Of a DNA stretch of 64,000 bases, positions 12,230-25,587 are shown piece after piece. Numbering within the stretch: position 1 is the stretch's first letter; each line of letters starts with the position of its first letter. Source of the stretch: Karalla daura (taxonomy: Eukaryota > Chordata > Actinopteri > Chaetodontiformes > Leiognathidae); assembly GCA_029224185.1 (NCBI GenBank), contig CM055197.1, forward strand, positions 19,711,757 through 19,775,756. The letters run 5' to 3'. The notes below the pieces were generated by a model. The model had not been told where the DNA came from. It saw only the letters and a list, made by a program, of their open reading frames with translations, and did not search any database. The position numbers were made by a program, and so were the translations under genes.

Positions 12230-13150
12230 CCTGACAAGCTCCTGCCAGTCTCCCCCCATTTCTTTCTTTTCTTTCTTTGTGTCTTTCCAGTCCGTCCTGT
12301 GAACGTCCAGCAGGCTGTGGACATTATTCCTGGGGTTGATTTAGTTTTCCTGGAAGCTGTAGCGCCACTGGAAAGGTCCCAGCATGGAAAAAGGCTCTAG
12401 CCAAATGCTGGTGAGCCTCCGACTGGGACTGCTCAGGACACAGAGCAGACCCTGAACATGTTAGACTGACTAACAGATTAAGTCAAGATCACAGACTGCT
12501 GCTTGATAAGAACTCAGCAGAGTGCCTAGGATTTTATTCCACCGTGATTTGTTTTTATCATTACCCAGTTTGCATCCTATCTGTCAGCTGAGAACAGAAG
12601 AAAGGTTCCCGAAAGTAACATGGCCACAATAACAACGGTATTTTTCTTTTAAACCAAGTGGGTGCAGAGTTCATAGCTCTGCTTTACGAACTAGTTTATG
12701 GGGCCTTAACTCTACGCATGCTGATGGACTCTCTGGAGACCTCAATTTAAGGAGGAAATATTCAGAGAACTACTGCCTCTTATCTTAATGGAAAGGTTTT
12801 ATGCACATTGTGTTCCTGTAAAAGCTGCAGAGAATGGGTTTGTAATTAACTTAAAGAAGGAAAAAAAGGAAGTTGTTACAAAAGCAGAATAAATATCAGC
12901 AGGACTGTCCCACTAAAATGATTGGATCCTCTGGAAAGTTTCATAACCATCATGTTAATGTGATGGTGTCCGTGTATTCACTTTTGTGTGTGCATATGTG
13001 TATGTGTGTGTGTGTGTGCGTGTGTGTGTGTGTATTTCTGTTTGTACGAAGTGACCACCTAGCAGGATGCAGAATAAAGGCACCCATTCACATCAGCTGC
13101 ACACTCAAAAAGTCTAAACTGTACAGACACTGTATGTGTGTGCATGTGTG

Positions 13151-13183
<33 letters not shown>

Positions 13184-13307
13184 GTGTTCTGTAACACTCA
13201 CTTTAAACCATTTGGTCTGAATGTCTGAAAGCACGGGGACCACACACAAGCAAAAAAAAAAAAACAGCCACTGAGCCAAGCTCATAGAGAAGGTAGTTTT
13301 AGTTAAC

Positions 13308-13374
<67 letters not shown>

Positions 13375-15940
13375 TACACTGCATAATGCCTGGTTTAAAG
13401 AAAGCTGTGGTATCTGCTGGTATTCCTGATTGCCACTGAGCGAAAAGTCAGAACAAAGAAAGAAAAAGAAAGGGAGACAGATGCAAAAGGAGAGAGCTTA
13501 TCATGTACAACCTTCGACTGGCACTCGGTGCTCATTTATGTTTAACCACAGGAGGAGATGCATAGAATTACAGGAGACAGAAAATCCACAAAAGATGTCA
13601 CAGAAACAAGGAACAGAATGGAGAAAAGGAGAAATGAGAAAAGCAAGCGATGTGAGACACTCGGAGAAGAGAGGAATGATACATGGGGAGGTTAGAAGTA
13701 AGGAAAAGGTGGTGGAGTGAAGAGCAAACAAAGTCATAAAAGTCAGTATTTACAGTGAGGCCAGAGGAGGCTTGTTGGGGCTTTTGCAGTCTCCAAGGAG
13801 ATGAGCTGCACTTGAGTACACTCTCAATTAGACCCGACGGTCAGATGAGACCGGACACATATCAGCATGACTTCTTCCTGAATGCTGTGATAGGACATGA
13901 CTAACTCCTGGTTCAGTCCAAAATGAGCTCTGTAGTGATGTGCAGAAATCGAGCTCCACTACTGCACCTCTGCAGACTTAAATGACATTAATGTTTAATC
14001 TTAAAACATGATATCATGATTAATGGGAGCTTGGATTCTCGTGATCAGACCTCGCATATTTCAAAGATGACATGAGATGGGTAAAGTACAGCTGAGCTGT
14101 CCTAGCGGTGGCAGGGGGCTGCAGCAGATGTCCTGTAGAGATGGACAGTTGAGGCATGGTGGAATTAAATACACAAAATAACAACAACATGTAATCTTTT
14201 TTTTTAACAATTTCAATATCTTTTCTCCATGGATTTCATTTGGCACAAACAAAGACAATTCAGTCCAAGGCTCTTATCATCATCATCATCATCATCATAA
14301 TGCCCCTGTTATCAGCAAACATCCTGCAGCCCTTCCTGACACAACCGCTTTCCAATGTGTGTGATGACCATTTTCCCATCACTAGTGGTCATTGAAGAGT
14401 CACAAGAATTAATTGTTGCTGAATGGAACTTGAATTGGAGAGAAACAGAGAAAACACCAGCATCATAAGTCCGGCTGGGGTTGGAGGCTGTATCAGGTTT
14501 GTGATTTGGAAATGGAAATTTCGAAACATGCTGGTGAGCTCTTAGCAACGGTTAGATTGTCTCACAGTTTCGTTGGAAATATATGCAAACTGGCAACTGA
14601 ATTTCACACAGCACTGAGCATTGGTGATGAGAAGTGCTGTCTTCCCATCTTTGAAAACACACTGTTTTACACTGACACATCATACTGGTGACAGGTAGAA
14701 GTATATCACATCTCATCACCGTCACATCAGCACAAATGAGCAAAAACAAGCAGTTTAGGCTGTTGGGTGGGTTGGTTAGGTGACTGGCAACTGATGTGAC
14801 CATATCACCAGATGTTCGATCCAGCAATGATCCAGAGATTTCACTGGTTATATAATCATTATCTTGTGATGAGTCTACTGGCTCGAGATTAGACATGAAA
14901 ACCGCTACAAACATTTTAGAAGTAGATATCTTGACATGTTTGGATTTTCTGAACAGACTAGGAGGCACGAACAGGACAAATCGCATGCAGTGTTTACCGT
15001 CTGTCACACAAAATTTAAATATGTCAGAAACACAACCAATTTCAGACATTACATTAGTCCTTTCCTCCCTTAGTTGCAAGCAACAATTGGCCAGGGACAA
15101 AGCGAAGCTTTCTGTTAACATTTTACTTTTGGCCTCTTGGCCAAGAATTGTTTATATTTCATTATTACAAACACCACATTGTCTTCACGCGATACGGTCT
15201 GTTGCAGCCATCACTGTTGACAGGAGCCTTCTGCACTTCACGCGGCTGGTCAGCATGAAAGTCACTATCCACTGACACTGCTTCTTCACCGAAGCTGAAC
15301 CAAGCACAATAAACTGACGTGTCTCTGGGGTTCTTCAGGTGCACCTCCAGGATGCTAAGCAGTGAACTCTGGCATCCCAGTGTCACTGCCCCCGGTGAGA
15401 AGTACACACCGTCATGTACCCCACACTAAAGCGGCCTCACTTTTGGACTAGGCTCCTGGATTTCAGAGATTTGAATTCCGTTCTAACTGCTTTGGTTAGA
15501 TCTTCCAAAATATGTCTGCCCTCCTGAAACTGACCTTGTAGCAATTGTCAAGATGTCTATAAAGGGCCCTGACTAGGACCTACGGGATGCTGTTCAACTG
15601 CACCTCCCCCCAGCCTCGGCTTCGCGACTTATTCAACCAGGAGATGCGCGGCAGCTGCAAACAGAATCGCTGAGATTGTATATTCTGTCAGAATTCCGAC
15701 ATCAAGTCCCTGCCAGTCAGTAGTGAACTTTCCCATTGTAGTCTGGAAATAGTCGTTGGAAGTAGCTGCAGCAGATGGAACTTCTAAGGGACATGATAGG
15801 CTTGCAATGTGTAGTTAGCTTGTGTGGTACTGTAACACAGATATCTGTCAGGTCAAGCCACAGTACACCTAGCTCTGGTCCCTTTTTGTATCCTCAATGA
15901 GCTTGGTGATCACATTACTGTGTTCGACAACGGCAAAGAC
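12230..15940. other. Intergenic, microsatellites only
   Basis: TG/CA runs lie at 12994-13034, 13133-13190 and 13309-13374 (the last an uninterrupted CA tract of about 33 units), and an ATC trinucleotide run at 14275-14299. I recognise no gene. Scattered open frames have no family resemblance, apart from a doubtful V-domain-like string at 15165-15407 (see findings). Confidence 0.5.
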
Positions 15941-15943
15941 TCC

Positions 15944-16439
15944 TCATACCCCTGGCAACGAGGAACCTGTCCTTCTCCATATTACCTTTGGGAGTTTCCA
16001 CAAGCGTTGTCTCAACCTCTTGTAGCTCCCGCGCACTCTGTACGGAATCCTGTTTGGCCCCGGTGCAGATTTAGCCCTTGCCTTTTGGATGAAGTCATTG
16101 ACCTCCCGCCCTCTAAGCTCATCCTCGTCGAAAGATGGTTGGTTCCTCTGGGTGGCACAGTTTTCCTTCCAGATCAAGCTTCTCCTCTTTCCTTGGGTCA
16201 CTATGTATGCAACAGAGGAGCTCCTCCACCTCCTCCTGTGAGACCTTTAGCAGCCCAGATCTTTTGACTTGCGGGGTCCCTGACACGTAATTGATGGTAT
16301 TTTTGTTGAACTTTCCCCTGTCCTTCTCCCATCTCCTTCTATCCCTCAAGTGGCACTTGCTTGTCTTTACATACTGCCCTTGCATGTGCTTTATGGCAGA
16401 TCTATCTTCCTCATTTGCTTGACAAAAGGATTTCTTCAT
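15944..16439 (-). mobile_element. LINE reverse-transcriptase region, decayed
   Basis: Two overlapping minus-strand frames carry a non-LTR retrotransposon signature. One is acidic and basic linker sequence leading into EEVEELL. After a frame change come the residues AKSAPGPNRIPYRV and RQRLWKLPKVIWRR, the conserved start of the RT domain seen in fish LINE proteins. The catalytic YxDD region is not preserved nearby. It is a dead 5'-truncated or internally broken copy; the clade cannot be fixed from this piece. Confidence 0.72.
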
Positions 16440-16790
16440 GAATTCATATTGAGTGTATGCAAAGCATACTTTAGACTATAGCTCCAATTTAGATAAAGTT
16501 TGGTTCCAGTGTGATATGAAACAGAATGACAATGCTTGAGCTTACATCCAAACACTCTAAGCTGGTTGAGAGGAAATGCTCGAAAGCAGAAGAGAACTGA
16601 TGAAAAGAGAGCACCCAAAGGTGAAGAGAAAGTAGTGGAAAAATGTGGAAAGGAGAGAAAATAGAGAAGCAGAGATGAGAGGAGAAAGACAAGGAGGAGG
16701 AGGAGGAGAGGGAACTAATGTGTCCCCCAGACATTGAATTGCAACATCTGGTTTGTTACTCTGAACCTTGCAGGCAGGCAGGCTGGCCGG

Positions 16791-16791
16791 C

Positions 16792-16858
<67 letters not shown>
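16791..16858 (+). repeat. (GACA)n tetranucleotide microsatellite
   Basis: About 17 uninterrupted GACA units preceded by a degenerate GGCA run; a classic fish tetranucleotide locus. Confidence 0.97.
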
Positions 16859-16859
16859 T

Positions 16860-18930
16860 GAAAAAAGCATGACTAGATATTCAGGAAAAACAGTTGATGT
16901 GGTAAGTAACACAAAAATGATAACCATCTCGGGTAGCTGATAAAAGTCTGAAGTATTGGATGAAAAGTTGCAGAAAGGGTTGGCTGCTTCAAGCTCTTAC
17001 CTCACGATGGAAAATGATTTAGATTGCCATGTTTGTCTGCAGTCAGAATTTGAGAGTCTAATGAGAAATAAAAAGGACAGAAATAGCTCATTCTGGAAAG
17101 TTAAGCTCTTGCATGAATCTGCAAATATTGCACTTTTGTCAGACTCCCACAGTCTACTGCCAAAAAACCATTACATTCTTGCGAATAACGGCTGAGACCA
17201 CAAATCATGAAAAAAAATCACCTTTCCTGTAAGTCCAATCAGGAAAGCAGATTTTTCCTGAGTGCTTTAGTGAAGAAATCCTATCTCATTGTCTCATAAG
17301 CCGAGACACAGAGGGGTCAGCGATTAGCTGTGACTCACAGCCTCCATCGTGTCACTCTGTTTCAGTTTCCTGCCCCCTGTCTAGTGGCTCTTTGTGGCAT
17401 CATTTTACAGCAATATATTTAATTGAAGACACCCTTTAGTTTGGCGAAGACAGTAAGCAGGACAAATGTGCCGGACATCCTTATGAGAACTCATTTATGA
17501 TGGGACTAGAACTAGGCACATTGTGGCAAGAGTCTAGAAATATCAGCAATATCAGGGTCTCCAAGGTGCCTGTGAGCTCTGAGGTTCAATGCATGACATG
17601 TCATCCAGCTGTCCTGTGTGACCTCCCACCTTCACCTGTGGTGAATGTACATACTGCATATCTGCACGCCGTCTTACATAGAAGACAATCAATCCTCAGA
17701 CCTTGGTTTCTTGGAACCTATCATCAATTCAGTCCTCGTGGGCAGGTCTAGAGTACAGGAGAGCGCATTTCTCTCCCAGCACCAAGGGTTAGCTCAGTCA
17801 CGTTCAGGGGCCCCTGGGCCTTAGTCTAGTTTGTCCATATGGTGGAGCCACCTGGCTCTGATCATTGCACAGGCATCAAACTGAATAGAATACTATTTAA
17901 GTATTAGAGTATAAAGTATTAGTTTGTCATTTAAGAATTTGGAGGATGACGAGTAAAATGTATACATACTGTATATGCGAACATTTCTGAGCCTGAAATC
18001 CTCTGTAACTCAAATATAACTAAAATATGTGTCTGATTATGTAATTTGAACACACACCACTGAAATGCTACTGACAAATGGGAACTCTCAGAATCTGTTT
18101 CCACAACAGTTTCAAAACAGGAGATGAAAAAGACAGATGACCGAAGAACCAGGGAAGCATGTGACGGCTGTTTCCAGATTGGCTCCACATTTATCAGTCA
18201 GAGGGGCACTCAGGTTGGCCCTTAAAGGAAAGCTCCAGGCATCCTGACAACACAAAAGAGAAATCACTGGATATTTCTTACGTTTCCAGTAACATCTGGC
18301 CACTGCATCTCTGTTACACTTTTACTACCGGGATCCTTTCGTCAACCTTATGAGCAGACTTTCAGGAGCGCTGCAGTGAGAGCCATGCTGCCCTGGGACG
18401 TCTCTCGCACAATCTCCCAGTAACAGCAAAAGCAGGCATTCGCTTCAATTAATAGGGAAAATATTTTGCAGCACTCAGACACTGATCGCCTAAGCCATGC
18501 ACTCTCTGATGTTCTTTTAGTCCATAAAACTAAACAAAACCATCCAAGGACAAGGGAGGATTATACTTTTATGGACAGTTGAACAAAGAGCAGAAAGAGC
18601 CAATTTGGAACTTTTCACCTGGCAGTGGTAATGCGGGAGATCCCGCAGGATCTCTATAAAGTCACAAGTTATTTTCATTAACGCCAGGAAAACGGGCCCT
18701 GCAATTTCATGACATGTCAAATACTGCTGCCTCAGAGAACGAACTGGTGTTAATGGGACAAAAGTGTTGAGAGAGTAACATGATGCTGCATGCTCTGCGT
18801 TGCAACTCATATGTTCACTGACAACTCTAAATGAAAAAATATATTTGCAACATCTTTCAGGTTGTTTGATATCACTACTTGTCATCGGTGTCCTGGATTA
18901 CCTGACTGCGGTGCCTTTTGCTTTCGAGTG
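16860..18930. other. Intergenic, no gene recognised
   Basis: No coding exon, RNA gene or transposon terminus that I can support. Confidence 0.45.
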
Positions 18931-18935
18931 ATTTG

Positions 18936-19190
18936 ACAGTTATCAGCATCACAGGAGCTCCGGAGGGGACCATCCTCTCCCCCTTCCTCTTCATTTTTGA
19001 CAGCACTGGCCTCAGCCACTGCACCGAGACCCTGGTACCTTCAGAGGTTTTCCGGTAACGCTGAGGCTGCTGGATGAATTACTGGTGGCGACGAGCGCAG
19101 GACTGTGGTAGACAACTGTCACTTGGAGCGAGAGAAAACACCTACAGCGCAGTGCAACAAAAACAAAAACGAGCTGGTGGTTGACGGCAC
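18936..19190 (+). mobile_element. LINE reverse-transcriptase fragment (palm motif region)
   Basis: The plus strand reads ITGAPEGTILSPFLFIFDS, the conserved 'GxPQGxxLSPxLF' RT motif of LINE elements. About 130 bp on, it ends in degenerate residues resembling KTKELVVD, with stop codons and frameshifts between them where the catalytic 'DD' motif should be. It has the opposite orientation to the 15.9-16.4 kb fragment, so it is a separate insertion. Confidence 0.72.
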
Positions 19191-19199
19191 CTAGGGTTG

Positions 19200-22100
19200 T
19201 ACTTAGACTATAAACCGGACCGATCCAAAAACAGAGACACTGTTTACACCACTAACTACTTGTTTATTAACATGTTGTAGTAGCCTAGTGGAACTATTAT
19301 GGATTACAAAGTACACATTGTGACCTTTATTTCTGCATGAATTTATTGCACCATTAACTACAACTTCACTAACTACAACCGCCTCATTCCTGTTTGTGCA
19401 TCGAACATAAGAAAGTTGTACATGGATTGTGATCTCGATATGCTTTGTTTAGTACTGACCTTATAAGATGATAGTAACACATCCACAGCCATTCTCCCTA
19501 CGCGGTATTCCTTTGGGAGTACAGACAGTACTTAGCTTATCCATGATCTGTGGATACCACAGCCGGTGGAGGCTTTTATTTTAAAAGTCCTTTAAAAGCC
19601 TCTATCTTTATCTTCTTTATCTCCGTGCTTTTAACCCTTACTTACTGTAACCTTTTATAGAGCTTTTATTGTGTTTCCTTCATTAATAATAACTGTCTTT
19701 TTTACAGCGATTGCAAGCATTAAATGTGTAATCAATAAAATGTACCGTTATTATTATATGATCTTAATATAATACATAAATATAGTACATTCTCATGGAA
19801 CAAAAAATACAACTAAAAATGCTATGCAATATGAACATTTCAAATATCATGATCAATTAGAGATGATCAATTTTCAGTTAGAAAGCTGGAAAAGTGAATT
19901 GAATGTTGTAAGAAATGTATCAAATGTTTGTCTCTACACACATAACTGTGTTTTAGCATGAATCTATTCAATGTTCTTTCCGGTTTCAAGACATCTGGTT
20001 TATAATCTTTGGGTGTACATTTCACAAGTACCTTCCTTTGTGGCCAAATCATCAATCATCAGTGAGACAATTTCTCTTCTTCCAATAGTTTGCACCTTAC
20101 ATTTAATGTTTAATATGTAATTTATAATATATAATATAATAATATTTGCATCATCTCTCATTCTCTTCATTGAAGATTTTCAACCCTTTACAACCTTGTC
20201 TGCATGTTTAGTTCAGAGTTGCAGAGCTCCAAGGAGTCCTTCTCTATGCAGCATATCCACTTGCAGCAATCAAAGGCCTTGAGCAAATCTCCAATTCATT
20301 AACAACCTTAACATTAACCAAACATTACCAAACATCAACCAACATTACAAAATATGCCTTCAATTTCACAGTTATTCAAGACAATTTATCAAGTTTCTAT
20401 ATATCATTCAGAGATATGATATTTATTTATTCAACATTGACACATTCTCAGAAATTCATTAATTGTAACCGTCAAATCAAGGTTATTGTAAATCCATGCT
20501 TTCCATCTCAAGGTCTTCAGAGATGCCTGTCCACAGTCACATTGGCTATTCCTCTCTGCTGGGAATATAAACCAAAAGCAGAAATTGTGAATAAATCCGC
20601 AACTGAAAATTGTCCCAATCAAAAAAAAGGCAAGATTTAAATCCCATTTAACGAAAACACCACCCAAATACGTCTCTCAGACAGAGCTCACTTATGGACA
20701 GACGTCAGACAGGTGCCACCCACTCAACGGTCTGGAAATAAGCTAGCACAGACATGCTGTGGCTTTGTGCAGGACTTTTTAAAGAACTCTCTCCAGTTGT
20801 GTATTTTGAAATCTCTCTGATTTAGATTAGGAGTACCCTGGACTACATATTCAAACTGCTATTAGGGTTTTGCCTCCTGCTCTGCTGCTTCCAAAAACAT
20901 TCAGCTCACTGTTTGAGACACTTGTTTAGGCACTGGCTGGAAGTCTGCTGCCTCTCTCCCTTTAAGCCCCCATGGATTTAGAACATTCTAGTAAAGGTAG
21001 AAATGATCAGGCGTATACTTGATACTTCACTTGGATTATTCAATAATTTCAGTCTTTTTTCTTTTTCTTTGTATTTGAGCAAAGGATGGTGTTCGTGACC
21101 ATCCCAGGGTAACCCCAGAGTGGTTTGAGGAACATTGTCTATTTGTGTTTGGTTTACTTTTCTTTCTGGTTTATATTATACTTGATGGAATAGTATTACC
21201 AGTAACTAGGTCACTGAAAACTCAATAAACAAAATGTACCAAAAACATGGGGCTTTTTGACACTGTGGAAGTGGATTTCCTAAAACAGAAAATCTTTTTC
21301 TACAAAGAGGTCATTGGAGGTACATGGAAAATATCAGTTTTTGCTCTGCAGTTGCAGTATTACAGTATCTACACTACGATACAGTATCAAGCACTACCTG
21401 CCTACACTCAACATCAACTTAGCTCTTCATCCTCAGCTTTGAGAAGGACTTAAGCTGCGTCCCTTTAAAAAAGCTGAGTCCCCATAGTGCAAGTCTGTTA
21501 ACAGATTTATGTCCCCGCAACATGAGTGGCACGTCCCCACACACTTACACAGTGGTGTGGGGAGTCCCAATCAATTGACTCCTAATCCCAGAGCCGATGA
21601 GAGCATGGAAAACTCACACCGTCTCATTCCCGCTTTCTATCTTCTCAAGTCATTATGACACATTTTCACTTCACCTCATTTAAACTCTTTTTCCATTTTA
21701 CATAACCCGCTCTTTTTGTTGGCGGCCACTGTTAGCCCCTTCCTCCTCCTCCTCCTCCTCCTCCTCCTCCCTGCACTGTATTTCCAGTGTGTGTGCTCCA
21801 GTTTTCCAGCCACGTGTTGGACAGGATTCCTGAGTTGCAGTCCAGCATTGGTGGAGCAGCCTCGCTTGCTGCCACTCACTGTAACAATCGACACGCTGGA
21901 CTTTGATGTTTGCACTGATCTGAACTGGCTGACATGATCACACTGAGCCGGGAACCTGCACAGCACATTACCTAAGATACTTTAAAAGGTTTGCTTTAAA
22001 GGTCCTTGAGTTGAGAGATATCTCATCACATCCTGTTCTATCACAACAGCCACATCATATCTTAATCCTCAGTTTTACATCCTTGTACATTAGCCCTCAA

Positions 22101-24010
22101 AGCTTCCATGTTTTCCCAGCTTTGCATCCTTGCTGCTGCAAGATCAGCACTTCCTGCTGCCCGTCTTCCACTTAGTGGAGAGTGTTTACTAGGGCTGATC
22201 TGCCATCTATTGGTGCCTAAGTGTTACTACAAATAATGTTCACGAGGGCCTCATGGAAGAGGAAATGCCAGTACATAAAATGGTTTCCATGCCTTACTTT
22301 GACTCAGTGAAAATTACAAAACAGTTGGAAATGTGAAAAAAGATTAAAGTTAATTTCATGGCTTTCCAAACTTCCAAGACGGCATTCTGAAGGTGTTTTT
22401 GAGAATGAGTGCTCTCATCTCAAAGAGATGTAGAAACTAATCCATATGTCAGGTGCAAAACATTAATCTGAAAAGTCACTTGGAACCGCTATCAGAAAAG
22501 CAGAATAAAAAAAGAAATATTCTGTTGGGTTTATTGTATGATGGAGTGAATTGGTAAAGTGGAAGCCGCTGTGTAAAAGTATCGGAAGATTGTTTCCATC
22601 CCTCAGCTCAGTGCACTTTTGAGTACTTTGAGTAGGTCTTTTCTGATGTGAATTTGTGTTTATATCCATCTCTGTAAAGTGATGGTCGCTGTTCTTATAT
22701 GACTGGAGAAAGGTAGCTGCAAAGCCTTATGGGGTGAGGAGTTTAATCTTTCAGGTGGATTCCACCGCAAAGTTTAGGCTGCATTAGACTTCCAACCCTT
22801 TCAAAATGATCTGTAACAGGCATCTGACATTGAGACAGGCCTCAGGAAAGTCAGTCTGCAGTTGGAGAATTTTTGTTGAAATTCTGCCTCCCTTGTGTCC
22901 AAAGCCAATAAATTAAGAGCGGAGCTGAGGGAATGTGATGGAGTCAACACAAAAAAACATGGACACATGCATTAAATCTCTGTGGAGTTTCTCTTTTTCT
23001 ATGAATCATCGTAGCTGACACACTCTGGTGAGTTTGTCTGGGCCGGCTCTGCAGAAAGTGTTATGTCATTTGAATTCCAAGTGAGGATCGTGCTGTGTTT
23101 TTCACATCTGTCTGGCGGTGACCTCAGTCCAGAACAAATACATCTTCTGAAATCCATCCCGAGCGGATCCCGGTGAACCACAGTGCATCTCTGCAGTGCC
23201 CGCCTCTCTGGCTCCCAGAGAAACAGTCTGACGGAGAAAGGAGATGGTGTTGACAGTTCAGACATGAGCCATGCCATGTCGGCTGTCTGTTACTGGATTC
23301 CTGGGTGATGCAAATGTGACCTCTTCCAAAAGACAAGAAGACACACACACATTCATTTTCTGGATATGTACACCATCCTAACCAAGCTTTATATCACCTT
23401 GAAATATTATAAAAAATAAACAATGATTCCTTTACTGAATGCCCGGAACAGACTTCCGTAGACCCTTTTTCATTGCTAATTTTTCCATTTATTTATACAA
23501 TTTGCATTATTTACAAACAATTTTACATCACACATCGACATGCTTCCTGTTCCTGCAATAGCAGCTGTGGGATACAGTTCATTTTTTATGGTCTGAATGA
23601 TTCCATCAGAATAAGTCAATGACACCAACTAAGTCACGTAAGCCCAACACTATCCATGGTGCTCTTGCTGCTGATCTTTTACAATACATCAAAGAGCTCA
23701 GCAAACATCCAGAGACATCTCCAGACTAGTGTCTTACTCTGTCTGGCCAACAGATCCAACACCCCAAGAAAGCTTCTTAAGACAGTGATATGAAACAGAA
23801 TCACTCTCTCTTATTATAGATGTTCTGGCAATGAGTTGATTAGTTGCCTGTTTAATATTCATCAGTATTAACACTTTTTGAAACAAGGCACATTCTTTTC
23901 CATTTCATTTAGGCCTAGGCATAACTAATGTCAGACACGAGTGATGGAGTTACTCTATATCTGTGAATGTGTAAATAAGCAACAGTACGGTAACTTCCCA
24001 TAAATCTTCA
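19200..24010. other. Intergenic, no gene recognised; (TCC)n at 21739-21770
   Basis: AT-rich with one TCC trinucleotide run. Conserved synteny predicts atf6 here on the minus strand, but I did not recognise any atf6 exon. Small exons could have been missed by eye. Confidence 0.4.
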
Positions 24011-24014
24011 ACGT

Positions 24015-24020
24015 TTTATT
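24015..24020 (-). terminator. Candidate dusp12 poly(A) signal
   Basis: AATAAA on the minus strand about 207 nt downstream of the dusp12 stop codon. Confidence 0.5.
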
Positions 24021-24226
24021 TTGCAGCATTTGAGACTCCCTCTGCTGAGATGGGTTTAGGGTCGATATTTCTCTATCATTTTTTGACAACCTGTACAAAC
24101 CAGTTGGACACAGAGAAACCCAAAAATTCTGCAGCAATAATATAAATGATCTCTACTGCTCTGAGGTTTTCCTCACATCATTAGAGGGCCGAGTCATATG
24201 AAATCTGTTGTTGGTGTGATTGTGTG

Positions 24227-24372
24227 CTATTTGTGCATATTCATCTGTCGAATTGCGTCCACTCTGTTGTGATGGAGCTGGAAGGCAGGGGTGACCCAGC
24301 GACCACATGAACACTGATCCCCACACCAGCTGAACGAGCCCAGCTTGGAGTTACACTTTGGACACAGCAACT

Positions 24373-24421
<49 letters not shown>

Positions 24422-25547
24422 CAGAATGTCATTAAGACTTTGGCCCTAAAACTGGACTTGTGTAATATTTAATAATATAATATTTAATAATATCTAAGCC
24501 TTTAACATCCAGCAATTATGCCCTCTATAAGGACTTTTTTCTTAGAACAAGTATGTATGAATTCACATAATCCTCGATCAGTTCAGTTAAATGTTTCAGG
24601 GACATCCATAACAGTATCTCCATGTTATAACAAAGTCTATTCGTGTGTGCATGCATTACCTGCCCATCCATCACTCCGATTAAAGCCGGCTCCATCCATT
24701 GCACGGGTTCAATGAAGTAAGACGTGCACTGAACGTCGCCTAGACACAAATGGTTCATATGGTTGAGTCGGCCGCACTCGGCTGCATTAGGCCGCGTGAC
24801 TTCATGCGAACACATCAGAATTCAGCTGAAATCCACTCAAGTGTTTACACCGATTTTCCCACCGCAACATTTCAAAACATGGGCTGACCAGAACGGCTGT
24901 GCTCTCACCGGTGAGGTTACTGGACTTCTTGTGGCCAAAGGCAGGCGCTCCCTTTCCCACCGGGTGAGTGAGAATACTAGAGTCACGGAAGAGAGCTCGT
25001 CTACAGAGGAGAACGTGGAGTTAGGTTCTCTGTATCCCACGATGTTGTATATCTCTTTAAGCATGTATTGTGTGATACCTCTTTAAGTGGAGGTAATTTT
25101 TGTAAATACTCTGCTTAATGACAAAGAAATCTTTGGTCTTCAACAAATGCTATAATTTCACTCAGAACCAGCTGAGTCCTTGTTCTGGGCATCATCAACA
25201 ATAAAAATGTCTATGTCTGTGACAGGTTTTGACTGACAACTGCGCCATGTTTCCACCTTTCACCTGCACTTCCTGCAGCGATACGACGTTTCAGAGGAGC
25301 TGGAGTGGGCGGGGTCGGCAGCAAACAGCTCCCTTGGGACATGCTCCAGCTCTGCACACACGCACACATACACAATATCGGTCCATAATGGCAGATGTTA
25401 TTTGCCTGTAAAAAGATCAAAGTATTCAGGGCATTGAAATCTTCCAAGACACATGGCCTAAGCTTCATCCCTTATTAGGTCATTAAGATCTTTCAGTTAC
25501 CACAGAGCTTCACTTTGGGAAAACTGTGAGAGTGTGAGAGAGAGTTT

Positions 25548-25587
<40 letters not shown>

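Noticed and set aside
13088..13384. Open frames across TG/CA microsatellites
   Set aside because: CVCVCV/HTHTHT reading of dinucleotide repeats.
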